Origin: Prevotella sp.
GTDB lineage: Bacteria; Bacteroidota; Bacteroidia; Bacteroidales; Bacteroidaceae
DNA: 64,000 nt
Assembly (NCBI GenBank): GCA_015060535.1
Contig: SUYH01000008.1
Coordinates: 1-64,000 of the forward strand
Direction of reading: 5' to 3'
The first letter of the stretch is position 1; each line of letters opens with the position of its first letter. The notes under the pieces are model-generated. The model had not been told where the DNA came from. It did not search any database and worked only from the letters and a program-made list of their open reading frames with translations. Made by a program: the position numbers and the translations under genes. Below are positions 9,901 through 16,779 of the stretch, in pieces.

Positions 9901-10437
9901 GAGTGCAGAACGTATAATTTCTTCAGAGAAAACAGTTCTTCCTATCTCTGATTCTTCTGAATTGTCAGATTCTAAAACAACAGCCTTAAAGCCATCTAAA
10001 TAATCATTAAATGATATATCTACGGAATCATCACTCCCCTTAAATTCTGGAAAGTCAAGATTGTGAACATTATCCCAATTTTCAGATTTGAGCAAGTCCA
10101 ACTGGGACCTAATCATGCTGTGGATGATTGTACTCAGTTCACTATTTTCAACTTTACCTGTTGCCGATTTTATTGCTTCTACTTTTACTCGCTCTACTAT
10201 TTTAGCCAAAGGCATATAGAACGTGGGGGTTTTAAGAACTTCCCACCCGTAATGAAATAGGTAGTAAAGTGTCGTAGATTTGCCGATGCCGAATGCTCCT
10301 TGAAGCATTATGGGCTGGATATTGCCTTTCTCGCAACATCCTTTCCGTAAATCACCTTCAACGATTTCTCTGAGTCGCTTATGTTCATCGCTAAGGTCAA
10401 CCCATTTGGTCTCTTTAATGAGTGGAATGTATGCCAT
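6898..10437 (-). CDS. large P-loop ATPase (1179 aa), candidate sensor/core of a conflict system
   Basis: An N-terminal P-loop NTPase domain has Walker A GAFGIGKST (residues 47-55) and Walker B LLLVDEFE (186-193). It is followed by roughly 900 mostly helical residues with no recognisable enzyme motif. The size and the N-terminal ATPase with a long helical C-terminus recall BrxC-like or STAND-type defence ATPases, but I cannot assign it to either. No helicase or nuclease signature is evident. The gene starts 1 base after the 318-aa gene and overlaps the next gene by 4 bases, so it sits in the middle of a tight operon. It likely acts in the cytoplasm as the energy-using core. The product function is unknown. 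Confidence 0.85.
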   Translation of the reverse strand: MAYIPLIKETKWVDLSDEHKRLREIVEGDLRKGCCEKGNIQPIMLQGAFGIGKSTTLYYLFHYGWEVLKTPTFYMPLAKIVERVKVEAIKSATGKVENSELSTIIHSMIRSQLDLLKSENWDNVHNLDFPEFKGSDDSVDISFNDYLDGFKAVVLESDNSEESEIGRTVFSEEIIRSALSTNNTPLLLVDEFESKFYELKRIVESSGGGILRELFDQIVQSRPFQLVIGNGPASGYEVAKEKGTDGNNDSETAANRRLKTLQIPFPTVNLLKRKFMQGCPNGYVNFIWWMSRCRPGHIQKLHERIDYNTFKEYNSTEFLNNSIFNEPIDESGEEVKYLKISYFSKMNSYLRPISGKLLLDFEPQSIKVEDSYKDAMKESAEDFYCSDELIDVEKELNPALNDDFAAYLDKCKEQGKYISVDYIRNLAKYFDYILYACANKDGKIAFSISSACRNKKEKSLAISFLIPLLELTYDFISQYEDPDDTVTKDTKDFVLDCIEYIRHSVEEESIDDDFENLNALYDTCKMKGVSELYMQYSLRAIREIIEQPIGSPKLKYKEMGLEKKMETANFRQSVLLTNGDSDNMIIFMPVLEGQQLEHYIMRVKDFINSKKDELHNNAKKTLRILILQKDEKIDILKNEICNDSAGEVLPIVKLKKLVFDYYDDYQFNFGGQIADFIDSVAKILITGGSCGDITCYDENLTLDFKSVVDTIKSRDWTKQKETIRTIDHYSRLVTEGDSCVLRSISKSIEDDYNNALTDMICPKSDYDDNICWDFTRVDSASVTDNLSKYIGMLYFVENAKKVSEINPSLIRILQMVGTNSNSLYLSPDDNSILKSLYFDQIRRILTNDNVKTMLSDYDSEDYFARKITAFVKLMKKERSDTKLSVFFDFVKNNLSEHWINSYNTKMSYGSIKGQLFIQLQYLLAYAGDMDFSLMRTQLNCLIEENEKALSKARTEVGTSVGSITELLYSKFYAKTNSTKMPFYGYDDELLKLSQLLSLCKRVINEDTSSISVFCIIYSVVSRISDITSNVKVVCDQFTNILVSLNSKKSQIEKDYQIPINEIYKNELTAKLISYGEQKPAGQIPKYDGEWCWIQFARYLTPKQEVQNVIDANLIPAKETKIDINDIQKFKNFLQTTLTNSSYKTKMDEVMATCKACQSESEQYSEIFNYIDELLKIEEK

Positions 10438-10438
10438 A

Positions 10439-11395
10439 TTATTTTAATCTTATTGTTACAATTTCGTTAGACTGTTTTGACTTTATCTGGTAAATCCCTT
10501 TTCTCAAACCGTTATAAACCAGACGTTCAGAATTAGACATGCCATGTATTTCCTGACCATTCTTTATTAGTTGTACGTCAACCTTAGGGATTATTGTTAA
10601 AACATAATCTCCGGATTTTTTTCTCACTTCTAAAGCGAATGATAACCTCTCATCGCCAATTTCGATACAATCATTCTCAGTAACGCAATTATTCATGCGT
10701 GCCGCTTGCGCATATTCTTCATGATCTGACAACTGCACTAATTTGGGCTTTTGAACATTAAGAATAGGCATATGAATAGTCTTCACTGTGTTATACAAAT
10801 GCACGTCAACGGAGAATGAAAAATCCTTAGCCTGTTCCATCTCATTCATGTATGCAGTAATAGAATGATTCAAGTACAGTGCATTTGAGATTTCTAACTC
10901 TCTAAAGCATTTTTGATCATCAGATAGTACTTCATTCTTTTCATTAACATCAAGGTAGTAGTCTGCGACAAAATTTTCCAACAACTCTGTCAACATTGGC
11001 TGTTCGTTCCAAGTCTCTACAAAAAAAGGAAAACCCACAATTGAGGGATCATCACACAATTGGTCATTTGCTGATGCAGTTTCAATAAAAGGAGTTATAG
11101 GGCAGACTCTTACAAACGAAGTGTCATCGTCTAAATCCTCAGGGTCAGAAATTAATAAAACCAAAGTGTTGTGATTAGCCTGTTGCAAAACACCTTCATA
11201 ATCTATATAGCAAGTTTTAACAGTCCATATTTGGTTCTTTCTACATTTTGGCAGTATTCTTAAAAATGGAAGATTTGTACACAAAGAAGAGAACATGTCA
11301 TTGACATGTTTAACTTCATTCGCGGTAACTAATATGTCTTCCTCCGGATTACCCGCATTTACAGGGTTCTCCAAAAATTGATTTATAATATCCAT
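10439..11395 (-). CDS. conserved operon protein of unknown function (318 aa)
   Basis: A soluble 318-aa protein with no signal peptide or membrane helix. Residues 50-105 (NQIWTVKTCYIDYEGVL, then NTLVLLISDPEDLDDDTSFV, then CPIT) have the strand pattern of a PemK/MazF-like SH3 barrel, though the match is weak. The C-terminal third is beta-rich. The gene lies 30 bases downstream of the sigma-like gene and 1 base upstream of the large ATPase. Together with the 139-aa gene it may supply a toxin-fold or RNA-polymerase-facing module. I do not recognise a named family. Confidence 0.6.
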   Translation of the reverse strand: MDIINQFLENPVNAGNPEEDILVTANEVKHVNDMFSSLCTNLPFLRILPKCRKNQIWTVKTCYIDYEGVLQQANHNTLVLLISDPEDLDDDTSFVRVCPITPFIETASANDQLCDDPSIVGFPFFVETWNEQPMLTELLENFVADYYLDVNEKNEVLSDDQKCFRELEISNALYLNHSITAYMNEMEQAKDFSFSVDVHLYNTVKTIHMPILNVQKPKLVQLSDHEEYAQAARMNNCVTENDCIEIGDERLSFALEVRKKSGDYVLTIIPKVDVQLIKNGQEIHGMSNSERLVYNGLRKGIYQIKSKQSNEIVTIRLK

Positions 11396-11425
11396 TACTA
11401 CAGCGTTTTTTCACATATAATACTC

Positions 11426-12355
11426 CTACTTTGCCCTTTCGTCCAAAGCATTTGCCAAATTCTGCAAAAAAGCAATACCATCTTCCTCATTCTCTGGCAT
11501 ATAGCATCTGAAAATATTTTGCTTAAAATCAGACACTAATTTGTGAATAGTACTTTTCGGCATGTCGTATTTGGCAGCTAATTCAGATAAAGAGGCCTTC
11601 TCATCATCTTGAAACACATACTCAAGTATAAGTCGTGCGTCAACTTTTGAAACCCCATTCATTAAAGAATTGATTTCATCGTCATATTTTGAGTTGGTTA
11701 AATCTTCAAACTTTACAGAATCTTCAACATGACTAGCGAATGCATTTTGGTCAAGAATCTGAAATACTGCATTGGGAAGAATTGTTGTTAGGACGTATCC
11801 ATTGGCAGACATGAGGATGTCATCAATAGCTAGTTTAACTATCGGTTTAAATTGTTTGGTGTTTTCGGTGATAGGATAATGAGTAAGATACTTTATTGAA
11901 TCTTCTAAGTCGTCTATCAAAGTTTCCTCTGAAACCAATGGACTTTTTATATAATTTCTGTTTTTATAACTAACTTCGGTAAAGTTTTCATTACATATCT
12001 CTTTGACCAACTCTTGACATTTTTGAAAACTAATGCCCACTTTTTGTTGCTCCTCTTTTATTCGATTGGCAACAAAAGAAACCAACATTTGAGTAAAGTA
12101 ATATGCTAAGTATTCTTGCGGAATTTTATCAACGTATTTTAACTTGTCATTAGCAATAACCCACTCAAAAAATTGATGAGTAAGTTCTTTAATGTCATCA
12201 TTAGACCACTCTGGGTCACTATTGTCAGACACCACAATGTTTTTCTGCCAATGATACAGCCGAACCATTGATGCAATGGAACCAACAATACTGGCATATC
12301 CTTTCTGGTTCAACTTGCCAGATATTAGATCGATAATATATTCTTCCTTAAACAT
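11426..12355 (-). CDS. sigma-70-like protein with C-terminal helix-turn-helix
   Basis: The 309-aa protein has a helical N-terminal part (HQFFEWVIANDKLKYVDKIP at 60-79, then QEYLAYYFTQMLVSFVANRI) resembling sigma-factor region 2. Its C-terminal helix-turn-helix (255-283; SLSELAAKYDMPKSTIHKLV) resembles region 4. It may be a dedicated sigma-like factor or DNA-binding adaptor of the operon. The start overlaps the preceding 139-aa gene by 8 bases, so translation is probably coupled. No ECF anti-sigma gene is adjacent. The alternative is a generic helical protein with an HTH of the transposase or regulator type. Confidence in the HTH is good and in sigma ancestry moderate. Confidence 0.6.
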   Translation of the reverse strand: MFKEEYIIDLISGKLNQKGYASIVGSIASMVRLYHWQKNIVVSDNSDPEWSNDDIKELTHQFFEWVIANDKLKYVDKIPQEYLAYYFTQMLVSFVANRIKEEQQKVGISFQKCQELVKEICNENFTEVSYKNRNYIKSPLVSEETLIDDLEDSIKYLTHYPITENTKQFKPIVKLAIDDILMSANGYVLTTILPNAVFQILDQNAFASHVEDSVKFEDLTNSKYDDEINSLMNGVSKVDARLILEYVFQDDEKASLSELAAKYDMPKSTIHKLVSDFKQNIFRCYMPENEEDGIAFLQNLANALDERAK

Positions 12356-12767
12356 TGATTCCTAAGCTAAATTTGATTTGTAATTTTAAATCCTCTATTT
12401 GTTCGTCACTAAGAGTGTCTATACCATTCCAACCTCTCTGAAGATTGTATAGGTCTTTAGAATTATAGGTCATCCTCAATTTTATGAGAAAATGAGAATA
12501 TGGACATTCAGGATCATTTGGGTCTAATTTAACCCTGTAGACATTGGTACCTTTATTGTAGTCTTTTGATGTACCTGGGATTAGCCAGCATTTTCTATTC
12601 TCATCATATACTCGCCCAATAACTGACGGATGAATGTCATCTTTATCTTTGTTATGGGCAAAGGAATTGTTCCAAATCCCATTTGGAGCGACCCAAATTG
12701 AACCGATTTCTGGAGAATAAATATCTCGCAATATATTTTTCCAATTGGAATTCTTAAAATCTATCAT
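12348..12767 (-). CDS. small protein, possible PemK/MazF-like fold (139 aa)
   Basis: A 139-aa soluble protein. The segment GSIWVAPNGIWNN, then HPSVIGRVYDENRKCWLIPG, then YSHFLIKL resembles the strand order and the 'IW ... RP/HP-xV' start of PemK/MazF-like toxins. It ends with a helix that follows a serine-containing turn (DTLSDEQIEDLKLQI). No antitoxin is paired with it; the upstream neighbour is the XRE regulator 14 bases away. In this operon it may be a MazF-fold accessory rather than a free toxin. Recognition is by pattern only, and active-site residues cannot be assigned with confidence. Confidence 0.5.
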   Translation of the reverse strand: MIDFKNSNWKNILRDIYSPEIGSIWVAPNGIWNNSFAHNKDKDDIHPSVIGRVYDENRKCWLIPGTSKDYNKGTNVYRVKLDPNDPECPYSHFLIKLRMTYNSKDLYNLQRGWNGIDTLSDEQIEDLKLQIKFSLGINV

Positions 12768-12781
12768 CTAATATCGATCTC

Positions 12782-13000
12782 TTAAAATGAAACAGATTCA
12801 ATAAACTTCTTATTGAACAATTCTTCTATACCAACGTCAAGTAGTCTTGAGATTCTTGCGAGGGTCTCAATATCTGGCTGAGAGGAATTCGTACACCATT
12901 TGGAAACGGTGGATGGATTTACCCCCAGTTCTTCGGATAGCCACTTGCTTGTTTTTTTCTGTTCTACCAGAACTAATTTTAGGCGATTTACGTCTTGCAT
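12782..13000 (-). CDS. XRE-family HTH transcriptional regulator, first gene of operon
   Basis: A 72-aa Cro/CI-type regulator consisting of one helix-turn-helix domain (KKTSKWLSEELGVNPSTVSK, then QPDIETLARISRLLDV). Short XRE proteins of this type often act like restriction-modification C proteins, controlling expression of the defence genes behind them. It is the first gene of the nine-gene minus-strand operon and sits 25 bases from a good -7 element, so it probably autoregulates the whole unit. The length is typical of the class. No obvious palindromic operator stands out in the 200-bp upstream gap. Confidence 0.85.
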   Translation of the reverse strand: MQDVNRLKLVLVEQKKTSKWLSEELGVNPSTVSKWCTNSSQPDIETLARISRLLDVGIEELFNKKFIESVSF

Positions 13001-13025
13001 ATCATTCAGATTTTTTGTTTGGGTG

Positions 13026-13033
13026 TAAAGATA
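13026..13033 (-). promoter_or_regulatory. -7 promoter element (TATCTTTA) of the conflict operon
   Basis: TATCTTTA on the minus strand differs from the TAnnTTTG consensus in its last base and precedes the XRE ATG by 25 bases. It is the only promoter-like element seen in front of the nine-gene operon. The gap 13034-13217 holds no supportable gene. Confidence 0.5.
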
Positions 13034-13217
13034 GTGAAAAGTTTTCTATCTTCAATCTGTTTCAGCCTAAAACCTCAATTGTTTTACAGATAATTCACAA
13101 ATGAACGTCGAAATTGCTCCAAATATCGTAGCTGAGCATGCTGATTTCGTTGCCTCCGCTCCCCCCAAAATGGACTTTTTCTGCGATAAGCAACACCCTG
13201 TTGTTCCCGTGACTTTG

Positions 13218-13619
13218 TTATTCATCCAGCGGGAACGATTTGTCCTTCTCGAAGGTGATGCCTTCATAGAGGGGTTGCGAGCCTTCGTAGCTTTCTGGGA
13301 TGAAGTGGAGACGGACACCACGGATGTGTTTGTTGGCACGGAATTGCTTAGGGTCGTCAATCTTGTCGCTCTCGATTTCGAGTTTCATCAGTCCGAAGTC
13401 TTTCAGGCGCACTTTGTCGCCCATCTGCAGATGACGCCGGACGGTCTCAGCCACCGTCATCATCATACCTTCGAGCACGCCTCCGCTGATGCTCATGTAT
13501 CTGGCAGCCTCTTCGAATAGCTGGCGGCTCTCGATAGTCTGGTTATGTACTGCTACAGCCTTGTATTTGCCAAAGGTCTGCAGTCTTGGTTTGGTCTCTT
13601 TCTTGATTCTGTATTTCAT
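13218..13619 (-). CDS. HU-like DNA-binding protein (HU-HIG type)
   Basis: A 133-aa Bacteroidales HU-family relative (IHF-like fold). The HU signature region is seen in AARYMSISGGVLEGMMMTVA, then VRRHLQMGDKVRLKDFGLMK, followed by an extended C-terminal tail. It probably bends or packages DNA. It stands between the conflict operon and the VirE primase-helicase, which is read away from it. HU-like and VirE genes are frequent neighbours in Bacteroidales. The non-coding repeat array starts about 120 bp upstream of its ATG, so it is a candidate for the protein that binds there. A clear promoter precedes it. Confidence 0.85.
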   Translation of the reverse strand: MKYRIKKETKPRLQTFGKYKAVAVHNQTIESRQLFEEAARYMSISGGVLEGMMMTVAETVRRHLQMGDKVRLKDFGLMKLEIESDKIDDPKQFRANKHIRGVRLHFIPESYEGSQPLYEGITFEKDKSFPLDE

Positions 13620-13641
13620 AAATTATTTGTTTGATTTTGTG

Positions 13642-13649
13642 CAAAGATA
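13642..13649 (-). promoter_or_regulatory. -7 promoter element (TATCTTTG) of the HU-like gene
   Basis: TATCTTTG on the minus strand is an exact TAnnTTTG match, 22 bases before the HU-like ATG at 13619. Confidence 0.65.
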
Positions 13650-13741
13650 CATTTTTTTCCGAGAATTTTCAAAAATATCTCAGAATTTATTATTTTTGGT
13701 GAATCGAAAGGTTTGAATTTTACTAAATGATTTAGTGTTTA

Positions 13742-13843
13742 GCCTACATGCCTACATAAATGAAGATAAACTACAGACTATTAGCAATATACAAATATTT
13801 AAGCCTACATAAAACCTACACTATGCCTACATAAAGCCTACAT
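13742..13843. repeat. left box array: GCCTACAT repeats, 11-bp phased
   Basis: GCCTACAT occurs at 13742 and 13750 in direct tandem. It recurs at 13803, 13825 and 13836, with a variant ACCTACAC at 13814. The last four start exactly 11 bp apart, about one helical turn, so bound proteins would stack on one DNA face. It is the mirror image of the right array at 14124-14227. Confidence 0.9.
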
Positions 13844-13950
13844 GGATTTGGCTAAAAACATATCAAAATGGGTACTTCTTAACATCTGCATAGGGGGCTA
13901 GCACGATGAAAGATACGACTTCGCAGCTATGGGGATTAATAGTAGTTATG

Positions 13951-13968
13951 AAATTCTCGAGAGAATTT
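13951..13968. repeat. palindrome AAATTCTC-GA-GAGAATTT
   Basis: Perfect 8-bp inverted arms with a 2-bp spacer. An identical-arm copy lies at 14016-14033. The form suits a homodimeric DNA-binding protein. Confidence 0.85.
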
Positions 13969-14015
13969 ACTGCTTAGATAGGCACTAACAATTGCCAGAT
14001 AGGGAGGTAAGCGCT

Positions 14016-14033
14016 AAATTCTCTAGAGAATTT
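14016..14033. repeat. palindrome AAATTCTC-TA-GAGAATTT
   Basis: Second copy of the 8-bp-arm palindrome, 65 bp from the first, differing only in the two central bases. Confidence 0.85.
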
Positions 14034-14123
14034 TTTGTTTACATTAAGGATAAGTTGTGCGGATTGCCTGTCTTGATATTGCTAGATAGGGGGCTAAATG
14101 TATCAGAGTGACATGTAAGCTTT

Positions 14124-14227
14124 ATGTAGGCTGAGTGTAGGCTTTATGTAGGGTTTGTGTAGGCTAAAAATTGGCTAAACCCCTTTGTATATAGGCAATG
14201 TAGAAGATTTTATGTAGACATGTAGGC
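14124..14227. repeat. right box array: (A/G)TGTAGGC repeats, 11-bp phased, inverted to left array
   Basis: ATGTAGGC lies at 14124, GTGTAGGC at 14135, ATGTAGGG at 14146 and GTGTAGGC at 14157, each 11 bp apart. A tandem 8-bp pair follows at 14212 (ATGTAGAC) and 14220 (ATGTAGGC). Order and spacing mirror the left array around an axis at about 13984. Confidence 0.9.
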
Positions 14228-14257
14228 ATTTTGCACAATTATTTTTTATAATTCATG

Positions 14258-14286
14258 TTGTAATCCGATTTTTTTTCGTATCTTCG
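14258..14286 (+). promoter_or_regulatory. promoter of the VirE gene (TTG ... TATCTTCG)
   Basis: TTG at 14258-14260 and TATCTTCG at 14279-14286 match the Bacteroidetes -33/-7 layout. Transcription would start only a few bases before 14297, which favours the second ATG at 14315 as the real start of the gene. Confidence 0.55.
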
Positions 14287-14296
14287 CAGCAAAATA

Positions 14297-16429
14297 ATGA
14301 ATAACGGAACTATCATGAATGTAACTTTACTGAAAAAAGACGGAAAGAAAGAGGTTATCAACCGAGTTGAGATAGGAGCTATGGCGAATGCCATCAAAGG
14401 GGGTATGATTAAAACGACGGTGACGCATACCCGCGAGGTGTACCATCTGATGAATCCGCATCGATTGCCAGACGGACAGGTCTCTGTGCAATGGGAGGGT
14501 GGAGTCAAGCTGCCCAGGATTTGTTTCGCAGCCGACTATATCAAGCGCAAGGGCGAGTTGCAGATGATGGCGTATAATGGTCTCGTGGTTTTGGAAATTA
14601 ACGGCCTGCAGACCTATGAGAAAGCGGTGGAAATCAGAGAGTTGGCCAAAAAGTTGCCAGAGACAATGATGTGCTTTCTGGGTGGGTCAGGCCGTAGCGT
14701 GAAGATTGTGTGCCGAGGTGAATTGTTTGGTGGCGGGTTGCCCAAAGATGAGGCCGACATCCAGCAGTTCCACCTTAATGTATATAACACTGCGCGAAGA
14801 GCCTATCAGAACCAGTTTGGCTTCGACATCCAGTTCATGGAGCCACGACTCGACCGTACGGTGTATATGAGTGCTGATCCTGAGATGGGGTACAATTTGG
14901 ATGCTCGTCCCTTCTATGCCGATACTGCACAGCACGAAATGCCTCAGCCTGTGGAGATTAGCCGTGAGGAGGATCGTCTGATGCCTGGTCGAACAGTCAC
15001 CAGAACGTATCATCTGAACTGGACCTTTATCGTAGAGGCGGTGATGGGCCACTATTTCGACCTGCCCGACGAGGATAAGGAGGCGACGCTGCTGATGCAG
15101 ATAGCCTCGATGTGTCTGGATCAGGGCATCCCTAAGGCTCATGCTCAGGGGCTGACGATGCTTCACCCCGTGTTGAATCGCGATCGTTTGCTGGTAGAAA
15201 AGATTTTCCAGACGGTCTATAGTGTGTCAGAGCAGGAGGAGTATCGTGAGAAATACAAGATTAAGCCACTTAAAAGTGTGCCCGAAGACACGCTGGCCCA
15301 GATGAAGACGGAGATATTCCTCCACTCAAACTTCGAAATGCGGCAGAACCTGTTGACGGGTGTGGCCGAGTATCGCGAGAAGTTCAGCGACGACCAGCGT
15401 TTCAAGCCGCTGACGGAGGAGGTGCGCAACGATATGACGCTGAGAGCCACCGAGTTAGGCCTGAAGGCATGGGACAGGAACGTGAACCGTTTCATCGACT
15501 CGACGCGCATCGAGCAGTATGACCCCGTGAACACTTGGCTCGACCAGCTGCCCAAGTGGGATGGTCATGATTATATCGCCGATTTGGCATCTCGAGTGCC
15601 AACGTCGCAGCCCCATTGGCAGAAGTACTTGAAGTTCTGGCTCGTAGGTATGGTGGCCCAGTGGCGTGAGAGTGATAAGCAGTTGACAGGTAATGCGTTA
15701 ACGCCATTGCTGATTGGTCGTCAAGGTTGCGGAAAGACGCGCTTCTGCAAGATTCTGCTGCCTCCAGAACTGCGCGATTATTACAACGATAAGATTAATT
15801 TCAAGAATGAGTTCGACCTGAACATCGCGCTGACGAGCTTCGCCTTGATCAACATCGACGAGTTCGACAAGACCACCTCGTCGCAGCAGATTGTGCTGAA
15901 ATACCTGCTTTCGTCGAGCGATGTGAAGTTCCGTCCGCCATACGGCAAGACCATCAAGCAGTATCGGCGTTATACCTCATTCATCGGCACGACCAACCAG
16001 CTGAAGCCGCTCGTCGATCCTACTGGCTCACGACGCTTCGTGTGTGTGGGTGTGAACGGCAATATCAATTTCGAGGATAATCTCGATCATCAGCAACTCT
16101 TTGCCCAGGCTCTCTACCTCTTTAATAATGGTGAGCGATTCTGGCTGAACAACGAGGAAATCGACACGCTGATTCAGGAGAACGAGCCTTTCCAGAAGCT
16201 GAACGACCTGGTGGAGATGATAGGCGAAACCTTCCGTCGGCCTAAGGAGACAGAGACTGCCAAGTGGTGGAGCCTAGGCGACATCAGCGCCCTGCTCGCA
16301 CAGCGCTACCCCAACTTCGACCCTGAAACCCCGTTCCATAAAATCGGCTCTGCCCTGAACGACGTCCAGTTCAACTTCAAGAGCAAGCGTACTACGAAGC
16401 ACATGGAATACTGGCTGATAGAAAAATGA
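14297..16429 (+). CDS. VirE-family primase-helicase (BT4734-like N-terminal domain plus VirE domain)
   Basis: A 710-aa protein; a start at 14315 (MNVTLLKK) is also possible. The N-terminal part has FLGGSGRSVKIVCRG, as in BT4734-like/VirE N-terminal domains related to archaeo-eukaryotic primases. The C-terminal part is a VirE-type helicase/ATPase: Walker A LLIGRQGCGKTRF near residue 475, acidic Walker B ALINIDEFDK near 519, sensor SFIGTTNQ, and arginine-finger-like TGSRRFVCV near 576. Such proteins are typical of mobile elements that replicate themselves. It lies directly downstream of the inverted box arrays and is divergent from the HU-like gene, so the locus looks like an initiator next to its own origin. 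No integrase or mobilisation gene accompanies it. Confidence 0.88.
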   Translation: MNNGTIMNVTLLKKDGKKEVINRVEIGAMANAIKGGMIKTTVTHTREVYHLMNPHRLPDGQVSVQWEGGVKLPRICFAADYIKRKGELQMMAYNGLVVLEINGLQTYEKAVEIRELAKKLPETMMCFLGGSGRSVKIVCRGELFGGGLPKDEADIQQFHLNVYNTARRAYQNQFGFDIQFMEPRLDRTVYMSADPEMGYNLDARPFYADTAQHEMPQPVEISREEDRLMPGRTVTRTYHLNWTFIVEAVMGHYFDLPDEDKEATLLMQIASMCLDQGIPKAHAQGLTMLHPVLNRDRLLVEKIFQTVYSVSEQEEYREKYKIKPLKSVPEDTLAQMKTEIFLHSNFEMRQNLLTGVAEYREKFSDDQRFKPLTEEVRNDMTLRATELGLKAWDRNVNRFIDSTRIEQYDPVNTWLDQLPKWDGHDYIADLASRVPTSQPHWQKYLKFWLVGMVAQWRESDKQLTGNALTPLLIGRQGCGKTRFCKILLPPELRDYYNDKINFKNEFDLNIALTSFALINIDEFDKTTSSQQIVLKYLLSSSDVKFRPPYGKTIKQYRRYTSFIGTTNQLKPLVDPTGSRRFVCVGVNGNINFEDNLDHQQLFAQALYLFNNGERFWLNNEEIDTLIQENEPFQKLNDLVEMIGETFRRPKETETAKWWSLGDISALLAQRYPNFDPETPFHKIGSALNDVQFNFKSKRTTKHMEYWLIEK

Positions 16430-16456
16430 AAAAGGCTCCCAATTTGGGAGCCTTTT
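16429..16456 (+). terminator. rho-independent terminator after VirE gene
   Basis: AAAAGGCTCCC and GGGAGCCTTTT form a hairpin around an AATTT loop, directly after the VirE stop and followed by T-rich sequence. Confidence 0.85.
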
Positions 16457-16478
16457 CTATATAAATGCTTCTTGCGAT

Positions 16479-16493
16479 TTACTTCACCTCCTC
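16479..16493 (-). repeat. 15-bp copy of the dnaK 3' end (possible island boundary, left)
   Basis: On the minus strand this reads GAGGAGGTGAAGTAA, identical to the last codons and stop of dnaK at 30530-30544. The preceding codon also encodes Phe in both, and the bases after the stop are partly alike (ATTCGATAAGCA versus AATCGCAAGAAGCA). Confidence 0.5.
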
Positions 16494-16678
16494 AAATGAG
16501 ACATTCATTGATTTACAACTACTTGCGTGAGCTTGGTGTCAAAATGTTGCAAAATGCTTATAAGCATCCGTGTAGCAAACATCTAGCAACCAACGGCAAA
16601 GGTATACATTTTTTTCAAAATAGAGATAAGAAAACCAATATAAATGCATCGGAATAGTCAATAAGTCTTAAAAAAGCG

Positions 16679-16753
16679 TCTAATTTCGGACAAAAATGAA
16701 AAAATTCCATGCTTTTTCTTGTTTGTTCCGAAAAAAATATCTAATTTCGGACA
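16679..16753 (+). promoter_or_regulatory. candidate AbiEi operator: TCTAATTTCGGACA direct repeats
   Basis: TCTAATTTCGGACA occurs at 16679-16692 and 16740-16753. A reverse-oriented TGTTCCGAAA stands just before the second copy, making an inverted pair around AAAATATCTAA. It lies 27 bp before the abiEi ATG. AbiEi antitoxins are known to bind inverted repeats at their own promoter, so this is the likely autoregulatory site. Confidence 0.6.
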
Positions 16754-16779
16754 GAAATTTAAGGATTAATTATAATTGT

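Larger units (their letters stand above)
13889..14096. repeat. central GATAGGGGGCTA boxes between the inverted arrays
   Basis: CATAGGGGGCTA lies at 13889, GATAGGCACTAA at 13977, GATAGGGAGGTA at 13998 and GATAGGGGGCTA at 14085. They are direct repeats spaced 88, 21 and 87 bp. The third and fourth extend to a 19-bp near-identity beginning ATTGC. This core holds no open frame I can support and carries the two palindromes listed separately. Confidence 0.75.
16457..16779. other. intergenic gap between VirE and AbiE
   Basis: I see no supportable gene in this 323-bp stretch. It contains a copy of the dnaK 3'-end 15-mer (16479-16493), a 14-bp palindrome ATGCTTATAAGCAT (16554-16567) and the TTTCGGACA repeats in front of abiEi. 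A 61-codon open frame at 16472 lacks any recognisable sequence. Confidence 0.6.

Noticed and set aside
7000..10437. BrxC of a BREX system
   Set aside because: Size and P-loop are similar, but PglX, PglZ, BrxA, BrxB and BrxL are not in the operon.
13101..13520. 139-codon plus-strand frame over the HU-like gene
   Set aside because: It overlaps the minus-strand HU-like gene, which has a consensus promoter and recognisable fold.
13742..14227. CRISPR array
   Set aside because: Repeats are 8-12 bp, inverted across an axis and without uniform spacers; no cas genes are present.
16472..16657. 61-codon open frame after the VirE terminator
   Set aside because: No ribosome-binding site, no recognisable sequence, and it runs through the dnaK-end repeat and a palindrome.
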